Positions 26,915 through 35,928 of a stretch of DNA of 64,000 nucleotides are shown here, piece by piece. A program made the position numbers and the translations under genes. The notes below the pieces were generated by a model, which did no database searches, had not been told where the DNA came from, and saw nothing but the letters and a program-made list of their open reading frames with translations. This DNA is from Cryptoclostridium sp036644995 (GTDB lineage Bacteria; Bacillota; Dehalobacteriia; UBA7702), in NCBI GenBank assembly GCA_036644995.1, contig JAVXOZ010000001.1:62001-126000 (forward strand), in the 5' to 3' direction. Positions within the stretch are counted from its first letter, which is position 1. The number at the start of each line of letters is the position of its first letter.

Positions 26915-28384
26915 ATGACAATCAGAAATCAGCGTTCCAATTGTTTACACAAAGAAGGTTTTAGTTTAAACATGTACACACAAGATGAATTACAACAAAT
27001 TCATCTGGCAACACTTGAAGTATTATGGCAAGAAGGCATAACCGTAAACTCCAAAGAAGCACAAGATTTATTTAAAAACGCAGGCGCCATTGTTGATTAT
27101 GGCACAGGCAGAGTAAAAATTCATCCTTATATGGTAGAAGATGCTATTAAAAGTGCACCCAGCACCATTGTAATGGCAAGTCAAGACGGCAAACATGACT
27201 ATGTTATGGATGGCAGTCGTGTTGGTTTTACCACGTTTGGTGCAGGGGTTACTGTTGTGGATATCGACGATGGTTCCATTCGTAATTCCAATAAACAGGA
27301 TTTAAGAAACACCGCAGTAATGGGCGATTATTTAGACACCGTAAGCATTTATTCCCATTCTGTAACAGCTCAAGATTGTCCCCCCTCATCTGTTGACCTC
27401 CATGAAGCAGAAGCTTTTTTAAGCAATACAACCAAACATTGTATGCATATTGATTTAACAAATAGAGATAATATTAAAAAATATATCGCAATGGCAGCAG
27501 CTATTGTTGGCGGTGAAGACAAATTAGTGGAACGCCCCATTGTTTCCGCTTTAACCTGTCCTCAAAGCCCCTTGCAATTACATCAAGAAAGTTGCGATAT
27601 TATTATTCAGTTAGGTAATGTTGGGTTACCCGTTAACGTTTTATCCATGGCAATGTCCGGAGCCACAACACCTGTTACCATTGCAGGTACTTTAGTGGTT
27701 CACAATGCTGAAGTTTTGGCAGGGGTGGTACTTTCCCAATTAGCAAACAGAGGGGCACCGGTTATTTACGGTAGTTCCACCACCAGTTTCGATTTACAAC
27801 AAGCAAGTGCTCCTGTTGGTTCTCCTGAATTGGGTATTTGCAACGCCGGTGTTGCGGCTTTGGCTCAGTTTTATCAACTCCCCAGTTATGTAGCAGGAAC
27901 ATAGGCAGATAGCAAATTAAGCGATGCTCAAGCCGGACACGAAAAAACCATCACATCCTTACTACCGGCGTTAGCAGGTGCTAACATCATTTATGGTATG
28001 GGTATGTTGGAAATGGGTGTTACCTTCAGTTACGGTCAATTAGTCTTAGATGACGCTATTGCCAAGATGGTACAGCGTGTGGTAAGAGGCGTTGACGTAA
28101 GAGATGATACACTGGCAGTTGATGTTATCAGAGAAGTTGGCGGCGGACAAGGTAAGCAATTCTTAACCAGCCAACACACAGTAGATTATATGCGCAAAGA
28201 ACAGGCACCCGGTGGTCTTTTTGATAGAGCTGCCCGTCAAACTTGGATGATTAATACAGGGGGTAAAGATGCCTCTCAACGTGCAACAGAAACAGCAAAA
28301 GAAATTTTAGCAACACATAAACGTGAACCTTTGGAAAAAGCAGTACAAAATGAATTACGCCGTATTGTGGAATCCGCCGAATAA
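26915..28384 (+). CDS. mttB: MttB-family trimethylamine methyltransferase with in-frame amber codon (pyrrolysine at residue 330)
   Basis: 489 residues when the TAG at 27902-27904 is read as pyrrolysine, close to the size of characterised MttB (about 495, Pyl334). The start is ATG 26915 after AAGGAGA; an upstream ATG at 26876 lacks a site. Context around the amber codon is YVAGT-O-ADSKLSDAQAGHEK. The C-terminal domain is full length, with GGGQGKQFLTSQHTVDYMRKE, unlike the paralogue just upstream. Known role of the family: methyl transfer from trimethylamine to a cognate corrinoid protein. Own promoter region of 186 bp and a terminator at 28443 make it a single-gene unit. Trimethylamine is the best guess for substrate; Pyl-containing paralogues with other substrates are possible. 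Confidence 0.92.
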
Positions 28385-28442
28385 TTAACCCCATAACACC
28401 CCATAAATTAGTGCCATTAGATTTGTTTCATAAATAATAGAT

Positions 28443-28484
28443 ACTACCCGGTATAGCCATAAGTCCCTATACCGGGTAGTTTCT
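28443..28484 (+). terminator. Terminator downstream of the second mttB gene
   Basis: A 14-bp perfect stem, ACTACCCGGTATAG with CTATACCGGGTAGT, around a short loop, followed by TTTCTTT. Confidence 0.88.
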
Positions 28485-28711
28485 TTATGTGCGGAAATAC
28501 ATTTTAAATTTTATTAACCACAATACCGTATCACTTTTAAGTTGATTTTATAATTTTAATTTACCATTTTTTACTTTTGATACTATATACTTTTTACTAT
28601 ATACTTTTTATGTGTTTTCTTTTAAACCGCAACCTTAACTTAAAACCTGTATTTTTTACTTTGGTGATAATTACCTCTTACAGCCCTAATAAATTGGTGA
28701 TAAAATTAATA

Positions 28712-28785
28712 TAGAGCATATTCGTTATCCTTGGAAATTGGTATTTAATCAATTCCATTTTACAGGATTTTTTGAATATGCTCTA
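28712..28785. repeat. Long imperfect palindrome in a 0.7-kb gene-free stretch
   Basis: TAGAGCATATTC at 28712-28723 pairs with GAATATGCTCTA at 28774-28785, with further inner pairing (ATCC / GGAT, GGAAATTG / CAATTCC). The gap 28385-29094 contains no gene. It also holds two copies of a sequence like CTGCACCACAACATT (28810 and 28870) and two of TTAATATAGAGC. Function unknown; a small palindromic repeat element or an RNA hairpin is possible. Confidence 0.6.
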
Positions 28786-28925
28786 CTCTTTATTTTAGAA
28801 ACTCTATTTTGCACCACAACATTTAATATAGAGCCTCTGTTTTTTTAATCTTTTTGCAAAATTTATATTCTGCACCACAACATTCAATACAAAACCAAAA
28901 AATTTTAGGTGCTCAGAGGTTCAAA

Positions 28926-28976
28926 GGTTTAGGTTTAGGTTTAGGTTTAGGTTTAGGTTTAGGTTTAGGTTTAGGT
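28926..28976 (+). repeat. Telomere-like hexamer array (GGTTTA) x 8.5
   Basis: Eight perfect tandem copies of GGTTTA and a partial ninth, without a single mismatch. It lies in the gene-free stretch between the second mttB gene and the end of the large PAS-GGDEF gene. Perfect units imply recent expansion by slippage. It is not in a coding region, so phase variation of a protein is unlikely. Confidence 0.95.
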
Positions 28977-29094
28977 GGCTAAAAATTCACCTCTATAAGT
29001 TCCAATGTTTATGAGTGCAGCTGTTAAGGTGTTAAAATTTCCCACTGCAAATAAACATAATTTTTCGTTAATTTAACCGTGAATTTTGCGGCTT

Positions 29095-32000
29095 TTATTC
29101 TCTTTTATAATTTGTTACATCAAAACCATTAATAAGGCACACTTTATTATCGCCTATCCAGTCTATCCAAGAAGCCGCTGTTTTAATCCATATATCCAAA
29201 TTGCTATTGTATTTTTCCGCAAAAAAAGTAGTGCCAGCATTTTTATGCAAAATCTGCATAGGACAAGGATTACAAGGCTTATCACTGTTCCAAAAAACTT
29301 TATAACAATATTCTCCCACTTTGGCATGGGGCACCATTTCCATGGCTTTATCATTAATAAACAACAGTTTATAAGTTTTAGGATCACAAATATAAGCGTA
29401 GGAAGTTAAGCCATTAATAATGGACATAGATAACTTTTGCATTTTATTGGCAGCATCTATGGCTCGCATTTCCATAATAAAAATGCTTAAAATATTGGAA
29501 ATATTTTGCAAATCCCCAACTTCTTTTTTAGAGGGAATATGCACCATATCACATTCATCAAAGCCAATAAATCCTTTAAATTCATCATTTTTAACAATGG
29601 CAAACTGCAGCATACTCTTGATGTTTTGGTTTTCCAACATATTTTTATACACAGGGTCAACATGATAAATATCTGTCATAAAATATATGCCATCTTCATT
29701 GAAATTATCTTTGTAATTGTTAATATCTTCGTATGCTATATTCTGCAACTTATCTATTTGCGGAGCTATATCCCGGCTGCACCATTCAAAAGTGTTGCTG
29801 GTATATTTGCCATCCGCAGAATCCTCAAAAACATATGCTCTACTTACATTGTAATGCTTGGCAATAAGTTCAAGCACAGAATTTATTGCCGCCACTTTAT
29901 CATTGGATTCGTATAAAATTCTAAAAACATATTCCAAAGCGTTATCCTCAAAGGTTTTTACCCTGGTAAAAACCCCGGGGTTTATCTCATTTGTGCCCAA
30001 TTCCATGGTACCCATATTATCATTATATATGGTACATTGGTTACGACCATTTGCTTTGGCAACATAAAGTGCAGTATCGGAATTTCGGTAAAGGTCTTCA
30101 TATTCTTTGCCATGTTCGCTATATAGGGCAATACCAACACTGGAAGAAATTTTGTGGTGTGTGTTGTTTTCTGTAAATGTTTCTTGAACACAATTACATA
30201 TTTCTTTGGCTTTATCCAATACAACTTGGTCGTTATCTATATTTTTCATAAACGCCACAAATTCATCGCCGCCTATACGACCCAAAATATCCGTTTCACG
30301 AAACAAATTTTTAATTTTAACTCCCACTTGGGATAAAACAGCATCGCCAAAAGCATGGCCAAAATTATCATTAATAGATTTAAAATAGTCAATATCTATA
30401 ATTAAAAAACCATGCCTACCGGCTTTTCCCTTACTTGTAATCAAAAAATCTTTAACTTTACGCCTTAATGCAGCATTATTATATAAGCCCGTTAATAAAT
30501 CATGTTCTGCATTATAAATAAGCAGCAATTCTTTTTTCTTTTCCGCATCAATATTTTCAATATAAGCGTGAGCTTTTACATCCCCTGTTTGCAAATTTTC
30601 AAAAAGATGGAATGTACATTTAAGCCAAACAAACTCACCGCTAATCTCGGTTCTGCGGTATTCATAAGCAACTTTTGCCTTGCCATTTTTATAAGCAGCC
30701 AAAAGATGTTGCCTTGCAAAGATTGTTTTAAAGTTTCCTGCATCATCAGGATGTATTACTTTTTCAGCTAAAGCATTAATCATTTCGCTATAATCCGCAA
30801 TTTGATGAATATGAAAACGCTTATCCCAATCACCATTATTAGAAATTAGTACATTCTTTGTAAGATTTATCTCATAGATAATTGCCGCTTTAGAAATCAT
30901 GGCTTCATATAAACTTTGTTCATCTTTTGCCTTAATTTCTTTAATTTTTTCATCATTAATATCCGCAATATAGCAACGTATGCTAATATCACCTGAAATA
31001 TCATCTTTAATTATCATAACATTTTCACGATACCAGTGATATTCTTCATCGTCTATTTTGCGACAATATTCCAAGGTAATAAGTTTTTGCCCTCTTTCAA
31101 ATGCCGCTATAATGGCATCTTTAGATAAATTTTCAGCAATATATTCACGTTCTTCATCTGATATTAATGAATAATCAATAATTTGTTTTAATTGGGAAAA
31201 AGAGGTAATATCATGGTCACCGCATTTTTGCACCCAATCTTCATTATAATATATAACTTCATCACGGCTCACATTGGCTTCATAAATTAAAAGTTGCTTT
31301 GAAGCCATGGTGGTGCCGTACTCTTTTTCTTTTTGCAATGCCCGTAATTGGGTAACGTTTTTTTTCACCCCAATAACCCTAATAGATTTGCCGTTATGTC
31401 CAAATATGTTAATTAAATTAATTTCAAATTCATATTGAGTACCATCAATACCATTGGCTTTAACATAGCAGTTGGCAAAGGCTGCACCTGCTGTTATATC
31501 TTGATACATCTTACGATATTCATAAATATATGGTGGGTCTATAATGCCTAATTTTATTAGGGTTTCCACTCCATCGGGAATTTTTTCGCTTACTCCATAT
31601 AATTTTGCATCTTTTTCCTGCAACATTAATTCTTTGGTTTCCACATCATATTCAAACATTGTAATATCTGAAAAACCAATGGCTATTTCATATCTTTTTT
31701 CACTGATTTTTAATTTTTCTTCTATGTTTTTTTGTTCTGTTATATCGGTAAATACACCATGAAATTGATATTTACCATCATTATTTGTGACAAAAGAACC
31801 TTTTGCCAATATCCAAATAATACTGCCATCTCTGCAAATTAATCTATTAATATTGCTGGTATGATTACCCACTGAGAGTTGATTTTTTATATTTTCATTC
31901 ATAAAATCCACATCATCGGGATAAATAATATCTGTTAATCTGCCATCACATTCCTGTTTAAATTGCTCACGGGTATAACCAATCATGCGAAAAAAGCCAT

Positions 32001-32994
32001 CGTTGGCATAATCAACGGTATAGTAATCATCATAATAGCAACGAATAATTGCACCTTCAATGCTGTTGGCAATGGTTTCTAATTCTTTTTTTCCCTGCTC
32101 CCAAAATTGTTCTTGTTCTTTTTGGGCGGTAATATCCGTGAGAACGCATTGTACCCTGGGCATTTTATCACCGTTAGGAAGCACCATGCCTTTATCCAAT
32201 AACCAAATAATTTTACCATCTTTTCTTTTAATTCGGTATTCCACCACAAAATTACCATTAATTTTTATTTGGCGGTTAATTTCGTCACTTAAATATTTAA
32301 TATCCTCTTTCAACATTAAATTTGTATGTTTATTTTGCAATAATAAACTTATATCCGATTGAGAATAGCCTGTAAGCTTAGAAAAACCATCATTGGCATA
32401 TAAAATAGTAAATCCTTCATCCCAATCGCAAATTTCAAGACCGCCATAAATATTATTGGCAAGCATTTCCAATTCCGAATTTTTATTTTCTAATAATTTA
32501 TTACGTTTTTCAAATGTTTTGTGCGCTAATTTATTAGGTTCACAGCTAAAGGTTTTATTTAGAAATTCATTTTCATTCTGCCCCATATTTGGCACGGAAA
32601 GATGAGAATGATACAACTTTATTTCCCCTGAATCTATACAGCATATCATGGAAAACAGAACGGGTATACAAAGGAAATCCCCATCTTTATCTTGATCTGC
32701 GGTGGCTTTGAACTCACCATATACCAAACAGTATTCATCACTGATTGGAGCAGCTTTATACCATTGTTCAATTAGTTTATATTTTCCATCCCAAGATTGC
32801 TTTTTCTTATCCATAAGAGCCTTAACATCATTAAAATTTCTGCACACTTCATGTTTACCTGTGCCAAACCAAGAGATATTATGATTAAACATTGATATAG
32901 CCAATGAAAAATTTCGGTCTTCCAAATAAACCTTTAAAAAAGTATTCACAAATTCTATTGATTTTTCACAAGTAAGTTTTGAAATTGTACTCAT
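29095..32994 (-). CDS. Large multi-PAS diguanylate cyclase with GAF domain
   Basis: 1299 residues, no membrane helix seen, so a soluble sensor. Order: SnoaL/NTF2-like domain (about 1-150), about five PAS/PAC modules (about 170-810; each PAC ends in forms like GVFTDITEQK or CVLTDITAQK), GGDEF domain (about 825-990), GAF domain (about 1010-1170), and a C-terminal PAS-like region with CYKVFWNSDKPCNPCPMQ. The active-site GGDEF is intact (GRIGGDEFVAFM, near residue 906) and the inhibitory RxxD site is present five residues before it (RETD), so it should make cyclic-di-GMP with product inhibition. The NTF2-like start is uncommon in such proteins. Monocistronic; the PDE-type EAL gene is 3 kb further along on the same strand. 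Confidence 0.92.
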   Translation of the reverse strand: MSTISKLTCEKSIEFVNTFLKVYLEDRNFSLAISMFNHNISWFGTGKHEVCRNFNDVKALMDKKKQSWDGKYKLIEQWYKAAPISDEYCLVYGEFKATADQDKDGDFLCIPVLFSMICCIDSGEIKLYHSHLSVPNMGQNENEFLNKTFSCEPNKLAHKTFEKRNKLLENKNSELEMLANNIYGGLEICDWDEGFTILYANDGFSKLTGYSQSDISLLLQNKHTNLMLKEDIKYLSDEINRQIKINGNFVVEYRIKRKDGKIIWLLDKGMVLPNGDKMPRVQCVLTDITAQKEQEQFWEQGKKELETIANSIEGAIIRCYYDDYYTVDYANDGFFRMIGYTREQFKQECDGRLTDIIYPDDVDFMNENIKNQLSVGNHTSNINRLICRDGSIIWILAKGSFVTNNDGKYQFHGVFTDITEQKNIEEKLKISEKRYEIAIGFSDITMFEYDVETKELMLQEKDAKLYGVSEKIPDGVETLIKLGIIDPPYIYEYRKMYQDITAGAAFANCYVKANGIDGTQYEFEINLINIFGHNGKSIRVIGVKKNVTQLRALQKEKEYGTTMASKQLLIYEANVSRDEVIYYNEDWVQKCGDHDITSFSQLKQIIDYSLISDEEREYIAENLSKDAIIAAFERGQKLITLEYCRKIDDEEYHWYRENVMIIKDDISGDISIRCYIADINDEKIKEIKAKDEQSLYEAMISKAAIIYEINLTKNVLISNNGDWDKRFHIHQIADYSEMINALAEKVIHPDDAGNFKTIFARQHLLAAYKNGKAKVAYEYRRTEISGEFVWLKCTFHLFENLQTGDVKAHAYIENIDAEKKKELLLIYNAEHDLLTGLYNNAALRRKVKDFLITSKGKAGRHGFLIIDIDYFKSINDNFGHAFGDAVLSQVGVKIKNLFRETDILGRIGGDEFVAFMKNIDNDQVVLDKAKEICNCVQETFTENNTHHKISSSVGIALYSEHGKEYEDLYRNSDTALYVAKANGRNQCTIYNDNMGTMELGTNEINPGVFTRVKTFEDNALEYVFRILYESNDKVAAINSVLELIAKHYNVSRAYVFEDSADGKYTSNTFEWCSRDIAPQIDKLQNIAYEDINNYKDNFNEDGIYFMTDIYHVDPVYKNMLENQNIKSMLQFAIVKNDEFKGFIGFDECDMVHIPSKKEVGDLQNISNILSIFIMEMRAIDAANKMQKLSMSIINGLTSYAYICDPKTYKLLFINDKAMEMVPHAKVGEYCYKVFWNSDKPCNPCPMQILHKNAGTTFFAEKYNSNLDIWIKTAASWIDWIGDNKVCLINGFDVTNYKRE

Positions 32995-33102
32995 TTAATA
33001 ACCTCCTTATAGATTTTAAAGCAATCTTAACAGCAATATGCCAAATAATAATTAGTTATTTATCCACTATATTATTGTATTTTACCATGTTATTTACTTA
33101 AT

Positions 33103-33930
33103 TTATTCGTAAGAATCCCCAATAATTTCCTGCAACAGACGATGTTCATCCAATGTGCCACTGCCATGTGGTACAATACTGCTGCCTGCATCGCTGCCAA
33201 CTAAAATTTTAACCCCAAGCTCAGCTCCACGTTTAACCATTTTACGCTGGGTTGCCACTATATTTTTAACCACGGTTCTATCCCAACCTTTTATCCAACG
33301 GTCATAAACCAAAGTATTGGCAAAAGGTGCCAAGGTAGGTGTCCAAGCCACACCTTTTTTTTGCATTTTTTTCAACAATTCTTCGGTAATAAAATAGCCG
33401 TGTTCAATGGAGTCCATGCCCACATCCACAATGGATTCAATGGCATTGGGAAAATTTACATGAACCATCACAGGTATATGGCAATGGTTGGCAAATTCTC
33501 GGATATAAAGAAGCTCCGCATCGTTGAAATAGCTGTTTTCAACTTGGGGCGCACCGGTCATATCCACTAAGCCCGATTGTACAACCTTAAAGCAATCCAC
33601 ACCTTTTTCCGCTAAAAAATTCAGCTCACCCTTTAAATCATCCATGTTGTTTAGAGGATAACCCAAATGTCTGCCATAGCATTCTTTTTTAACTAAACCA
33701 CGGCCACAGCAAAGCAATTTAATGCCTAAATCTGCGGCTTCAGCCTTTAACTGAAAAGCTAACATTTCTTTATCGCTGCCATCTCGCAATTCTTTAATGG
33801 GGGTACCAACATACTGCAGTAAATTATTATAAGCACTGTCCAATGGCGTATTAATATATTTTGTACTGCGGTTTTCCTTGCGGAAATCTCCATAACCCAA
33901 ATGAATGTGATGATCTATTAATGTTTTCAT
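33103..33930 (-). CDS. Amidohydrolase-family protein, short form
   Basis: 275-residue metal-dependent hydrolase barrel. Metal motifs: HHIHLG at 7-12, the Lys-type ligand region CFKVVQSG near 112, MVHVNFP near 155, SIEHGYF near 173, and GSDAGSSIVPHG near 250. It stops soon after the last ligand, so the C-terminal strands and helices of the usual ~400-residue members, and the N-terminal beta-sandwich, are missing. No frameshift or continuing frame is seen downstream. Substrate unknown. It lies between the two c-di-GMP genes on the same strand with gaps near 100 bp. Confidence 0.8.
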   Translation of the reverse strand: MKTLIDHHIHLGYGDFRKENRSTKYINTPLDSAYNNLLQYVGTPIKELRDGSDKEMLAFQLKAEAADLGIKLLCCGRGLVKKECYGRHLGYPLNNMDDLKGELNFLAEKGVDCFKVVQSGLVDMTGAPQVENSYFNDAELLYIREFANHCHIPVMVHVNFPNAIESIVDVGMDSIEHGYFITEELLKKMQKKGVAWTPTLAPFANTLVYDRWIKGWDRTVVKNIVATQRKMVKRGAELGVKILVGSDAGSSIVPHGSGTLDEHRLLQEIIGDSYE

Positions 33931-34026
33931 AATATTTTTTTATCCCGATTTCATAACTAAAAGATTTTTTCTATATTATCATGTTTTTATTATTTGGGTA
34001 ACAACCATAAAAGCTATTACTGCTTA

Positions 34027-35928
34027 TTATTTAGGTACACAAAGAGTAAAACGATGGTCATCTCCGGGTTTAATCGTTTTTTCTTCTTTAATTTTCTTTA
34101 ATAGCAGGTCGCTAATGGGAATATTTGTTTTATCCCAAGATATAATAAATTCACGTGGTATGCTATCATCCGCAACAGCAACGGTATATTCTTTTTTGGG
34201 ATCTATACTGTTACCCTTATCATCAGTAATTGATTTTATGCGTTGACCGGGCTTGGCATTGGGAGCAAACTCCATTTTCAACCCTGAAAAATAATAAAAC
34301 CAACCTGTAATGTTATTATCAACAGGGATGGAATATTCCAATGTTTTTAATAAATTGGCACCGGTTAAAGTTACTTTCCACAGCTCACCTTTTTCCCCTG
34401 CCCGCAAATCCGGAAGTATACGATTAATATCCGTCTGGGTGATATCACCTTTATAGAGCCTTCCGCATATTCCTTTGCCATTATTTTTGCCATCTTTACC
34501 ATTATCCAAAAATAAGGCAAAATCACTTTTTGCAGCTTCTCTCATAGTATCGGTAATAAAATTACCGGTTTCAATCATGGAAAAATCCGCTGCTGCTGTA
34601 CCAACAACCTTGGGATCTTCAATTTTTGGGGGTTTTGAGTTTTCGGCATCCACCATTGTTATTACATCATCAGCGGTGAGATTACCTGCCACCATTCCTG
34701 CCAAACCTCTACGCAAAGAATTTTGTGCATTTTTTAAAGTGGGAAAAATAGCACAGCGACCCTGTACTAAAGTAGGTCGCAAATCCGTAATTTCCGGGGC
34801 ATCCGAAGGCTCAGTATTTTTCAAACTGGAATACATGGCACCGGTATCACCTGCCAAGGCATGTTGTCCCTCAGGGGTGCTGATATATTCCAGTAAATCC
34901 ATTACTAAATCGTATTTATTTCTATTTTCAGTTTGCTCCAATTTTTTATTGGCACCAATGTAGCACACCGGGTAAAGCCTTGCCCAATCGTTATCCACTC
35001 CGGGATTAAAAAAAGGCATTAGGGCAAATTCATCGGTACTGCCGGTTTTTTCTTCACCCATGCGGCACATCAAAACAGAATCCTCCACCATAGCACATTG
35101 CCGTGAAAAAATCATTTTCTCACGGTCTTGATAATGGAGATTTAAATCTTCTTTTTTTAAAATACCTTTATCTATTAAATCTTGAAAAGTATTTAATGCC
35201 GGGGTAAAATTATCGCCAAAGCTGCCAATTCCTTTATTATAATCCGCTATTTTTTTGGCATTTTCCGGTTTACTAAAACAGCTTTCATAGCCGTACCCCA
35301 CAAATGCAGTATCTAAAACCTCAGCATTACCCAAACCAAGCTGCAAAGAACGCATACCTGTTTTTTCAATGGTTTGGCAAAGAGCAATAAAGCCATTGTA
35401 ATCTTTAGGCACTTCCCAGCCGTTTTCTTCAAATAAAGTTTTATTATACAAAATGCCACGGACTTGGGCAGGACCGGGCAAATAATATAAGCTTCCATCT
35501 TGGGAAATATCGTTAAGAGCCATGTTTGTATATTTACCGGACATGGGTAAAGAAGATAAATCCATAAGAGAGCCATCTAAATATTCTTCCCCAACATTCA
35601 CAGGCCAAGTCATTACCATATCCGTTAAATCATGGTTTTTAAGCCGAGCTTCGTATTCATCTATACCCATTTCTGATGAATAATTGCCAACTTGAATAAT
35701 ATCAATATCGGGAAATTTTATTTCTGCGGCTTTTTCAAAGGAATCCACGGCAAAAGCATTTTTCACCAATACGGTAATGGGTATTTTATCTTTATGTATT
35801 TCTTTTTGGGTAAGAACATCGCCGCTATTAATTGCAGTAGTGGTATCCTGCCCTGCACAGGCTGTTAATAAAAAGCACAAGAAAACAACCATTATCAATA
35901 CATAATAACTGCGTCTTAATTTTCTCAT
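34027..35928 (-). CDS. Lipoprotein: extracellular solute-binding domain fused to a 5'-nucleotidase C-terminal domain
   Basis: 633 residues. Signal peptide with lipobox LLTAC, so anchored outside by the cysteine near residue 24. About 50-430 is a type 1 (sugar-type) solute-binding fold (VRGILYNKTLFEENGWEVPKDY is typical). About 450-633 resembles the 5'-nucleotidase C-terminal domain (5_nucleotid_C): GNFITDTMREAAKSDFALF, then GDITQTDINRILPDL, then VTLTGANLLKTLEY and KKEYTVAVAD. The metallophosphatase domain that normally goes with it is absent, so nucleotide binding without hydrolysis is more likely. It overlaps the upstream EAL gene by one base (TAATG), so the two are co-translated and may form a sensing pair. 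No permease or ATPase is near. Confidence 0.83.
   Translation of the reverse strand: MRKLRRSYYVLIMVVFLCFLLTACAGQDTTTAINSGDVLTQKEIHKDKIPITVLVKNAFAVDSFEKAAEIKFPDIDIIQVGNYSSEMGIDEYEARLKNHDLTDMVMTWPVNVGEEYLDGSLMDLSSLPMSGKYTNMALNDISQDGSLYYLPGPAQVRGILYNKTLFEENGWEVPKDYNGFIALCQTIEKTGMRSLQLGLGNAEVLDTAFVGYGYESCFSKPENAKKIADYNKGIGSFGDNFTPALNTFQDLIDKGILKKEDLNLHYQDREKMIFSRQCAMVEDSVLMCRMGEEKTGSTDEFALMPFFNPGVDNDWARLYPVCYIGANKKLEQTENRNKYDLVMDLLEYISTPEGQHALAGDTGAMYSSLKNTEPSDAPEITDLRPTLVQGRCAIFPTLKNAQNSLRRGLAGMVAGNLTADDVITMVDAENSKPPKIEDPKVVGTAAADFSMIETGNFITDTMREAAKSDFALFLDNGKDGKNNGKGICGRLYKGDITQTDINRILPDLRAGEKGELWKVTLTGANLLKTLEYSIPVDNNITGWFYYFSGLKMEFAPNAKPGQRIKSITDDKGNSIDPKKEYTVAVADDSIPREFIISWDKTNIPISDLLLKKIKEEKTIKPGDDHRFTLCVPK

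Noticed and set aside
25325..28384. Reading the mttB genes as pseudogenes or as four separate genes
   Set aside because: The amber codon is at the same homologous place in both, the frame is kept, and both downstream parts are conserved MttB sequence without their own ribosome binding sites.
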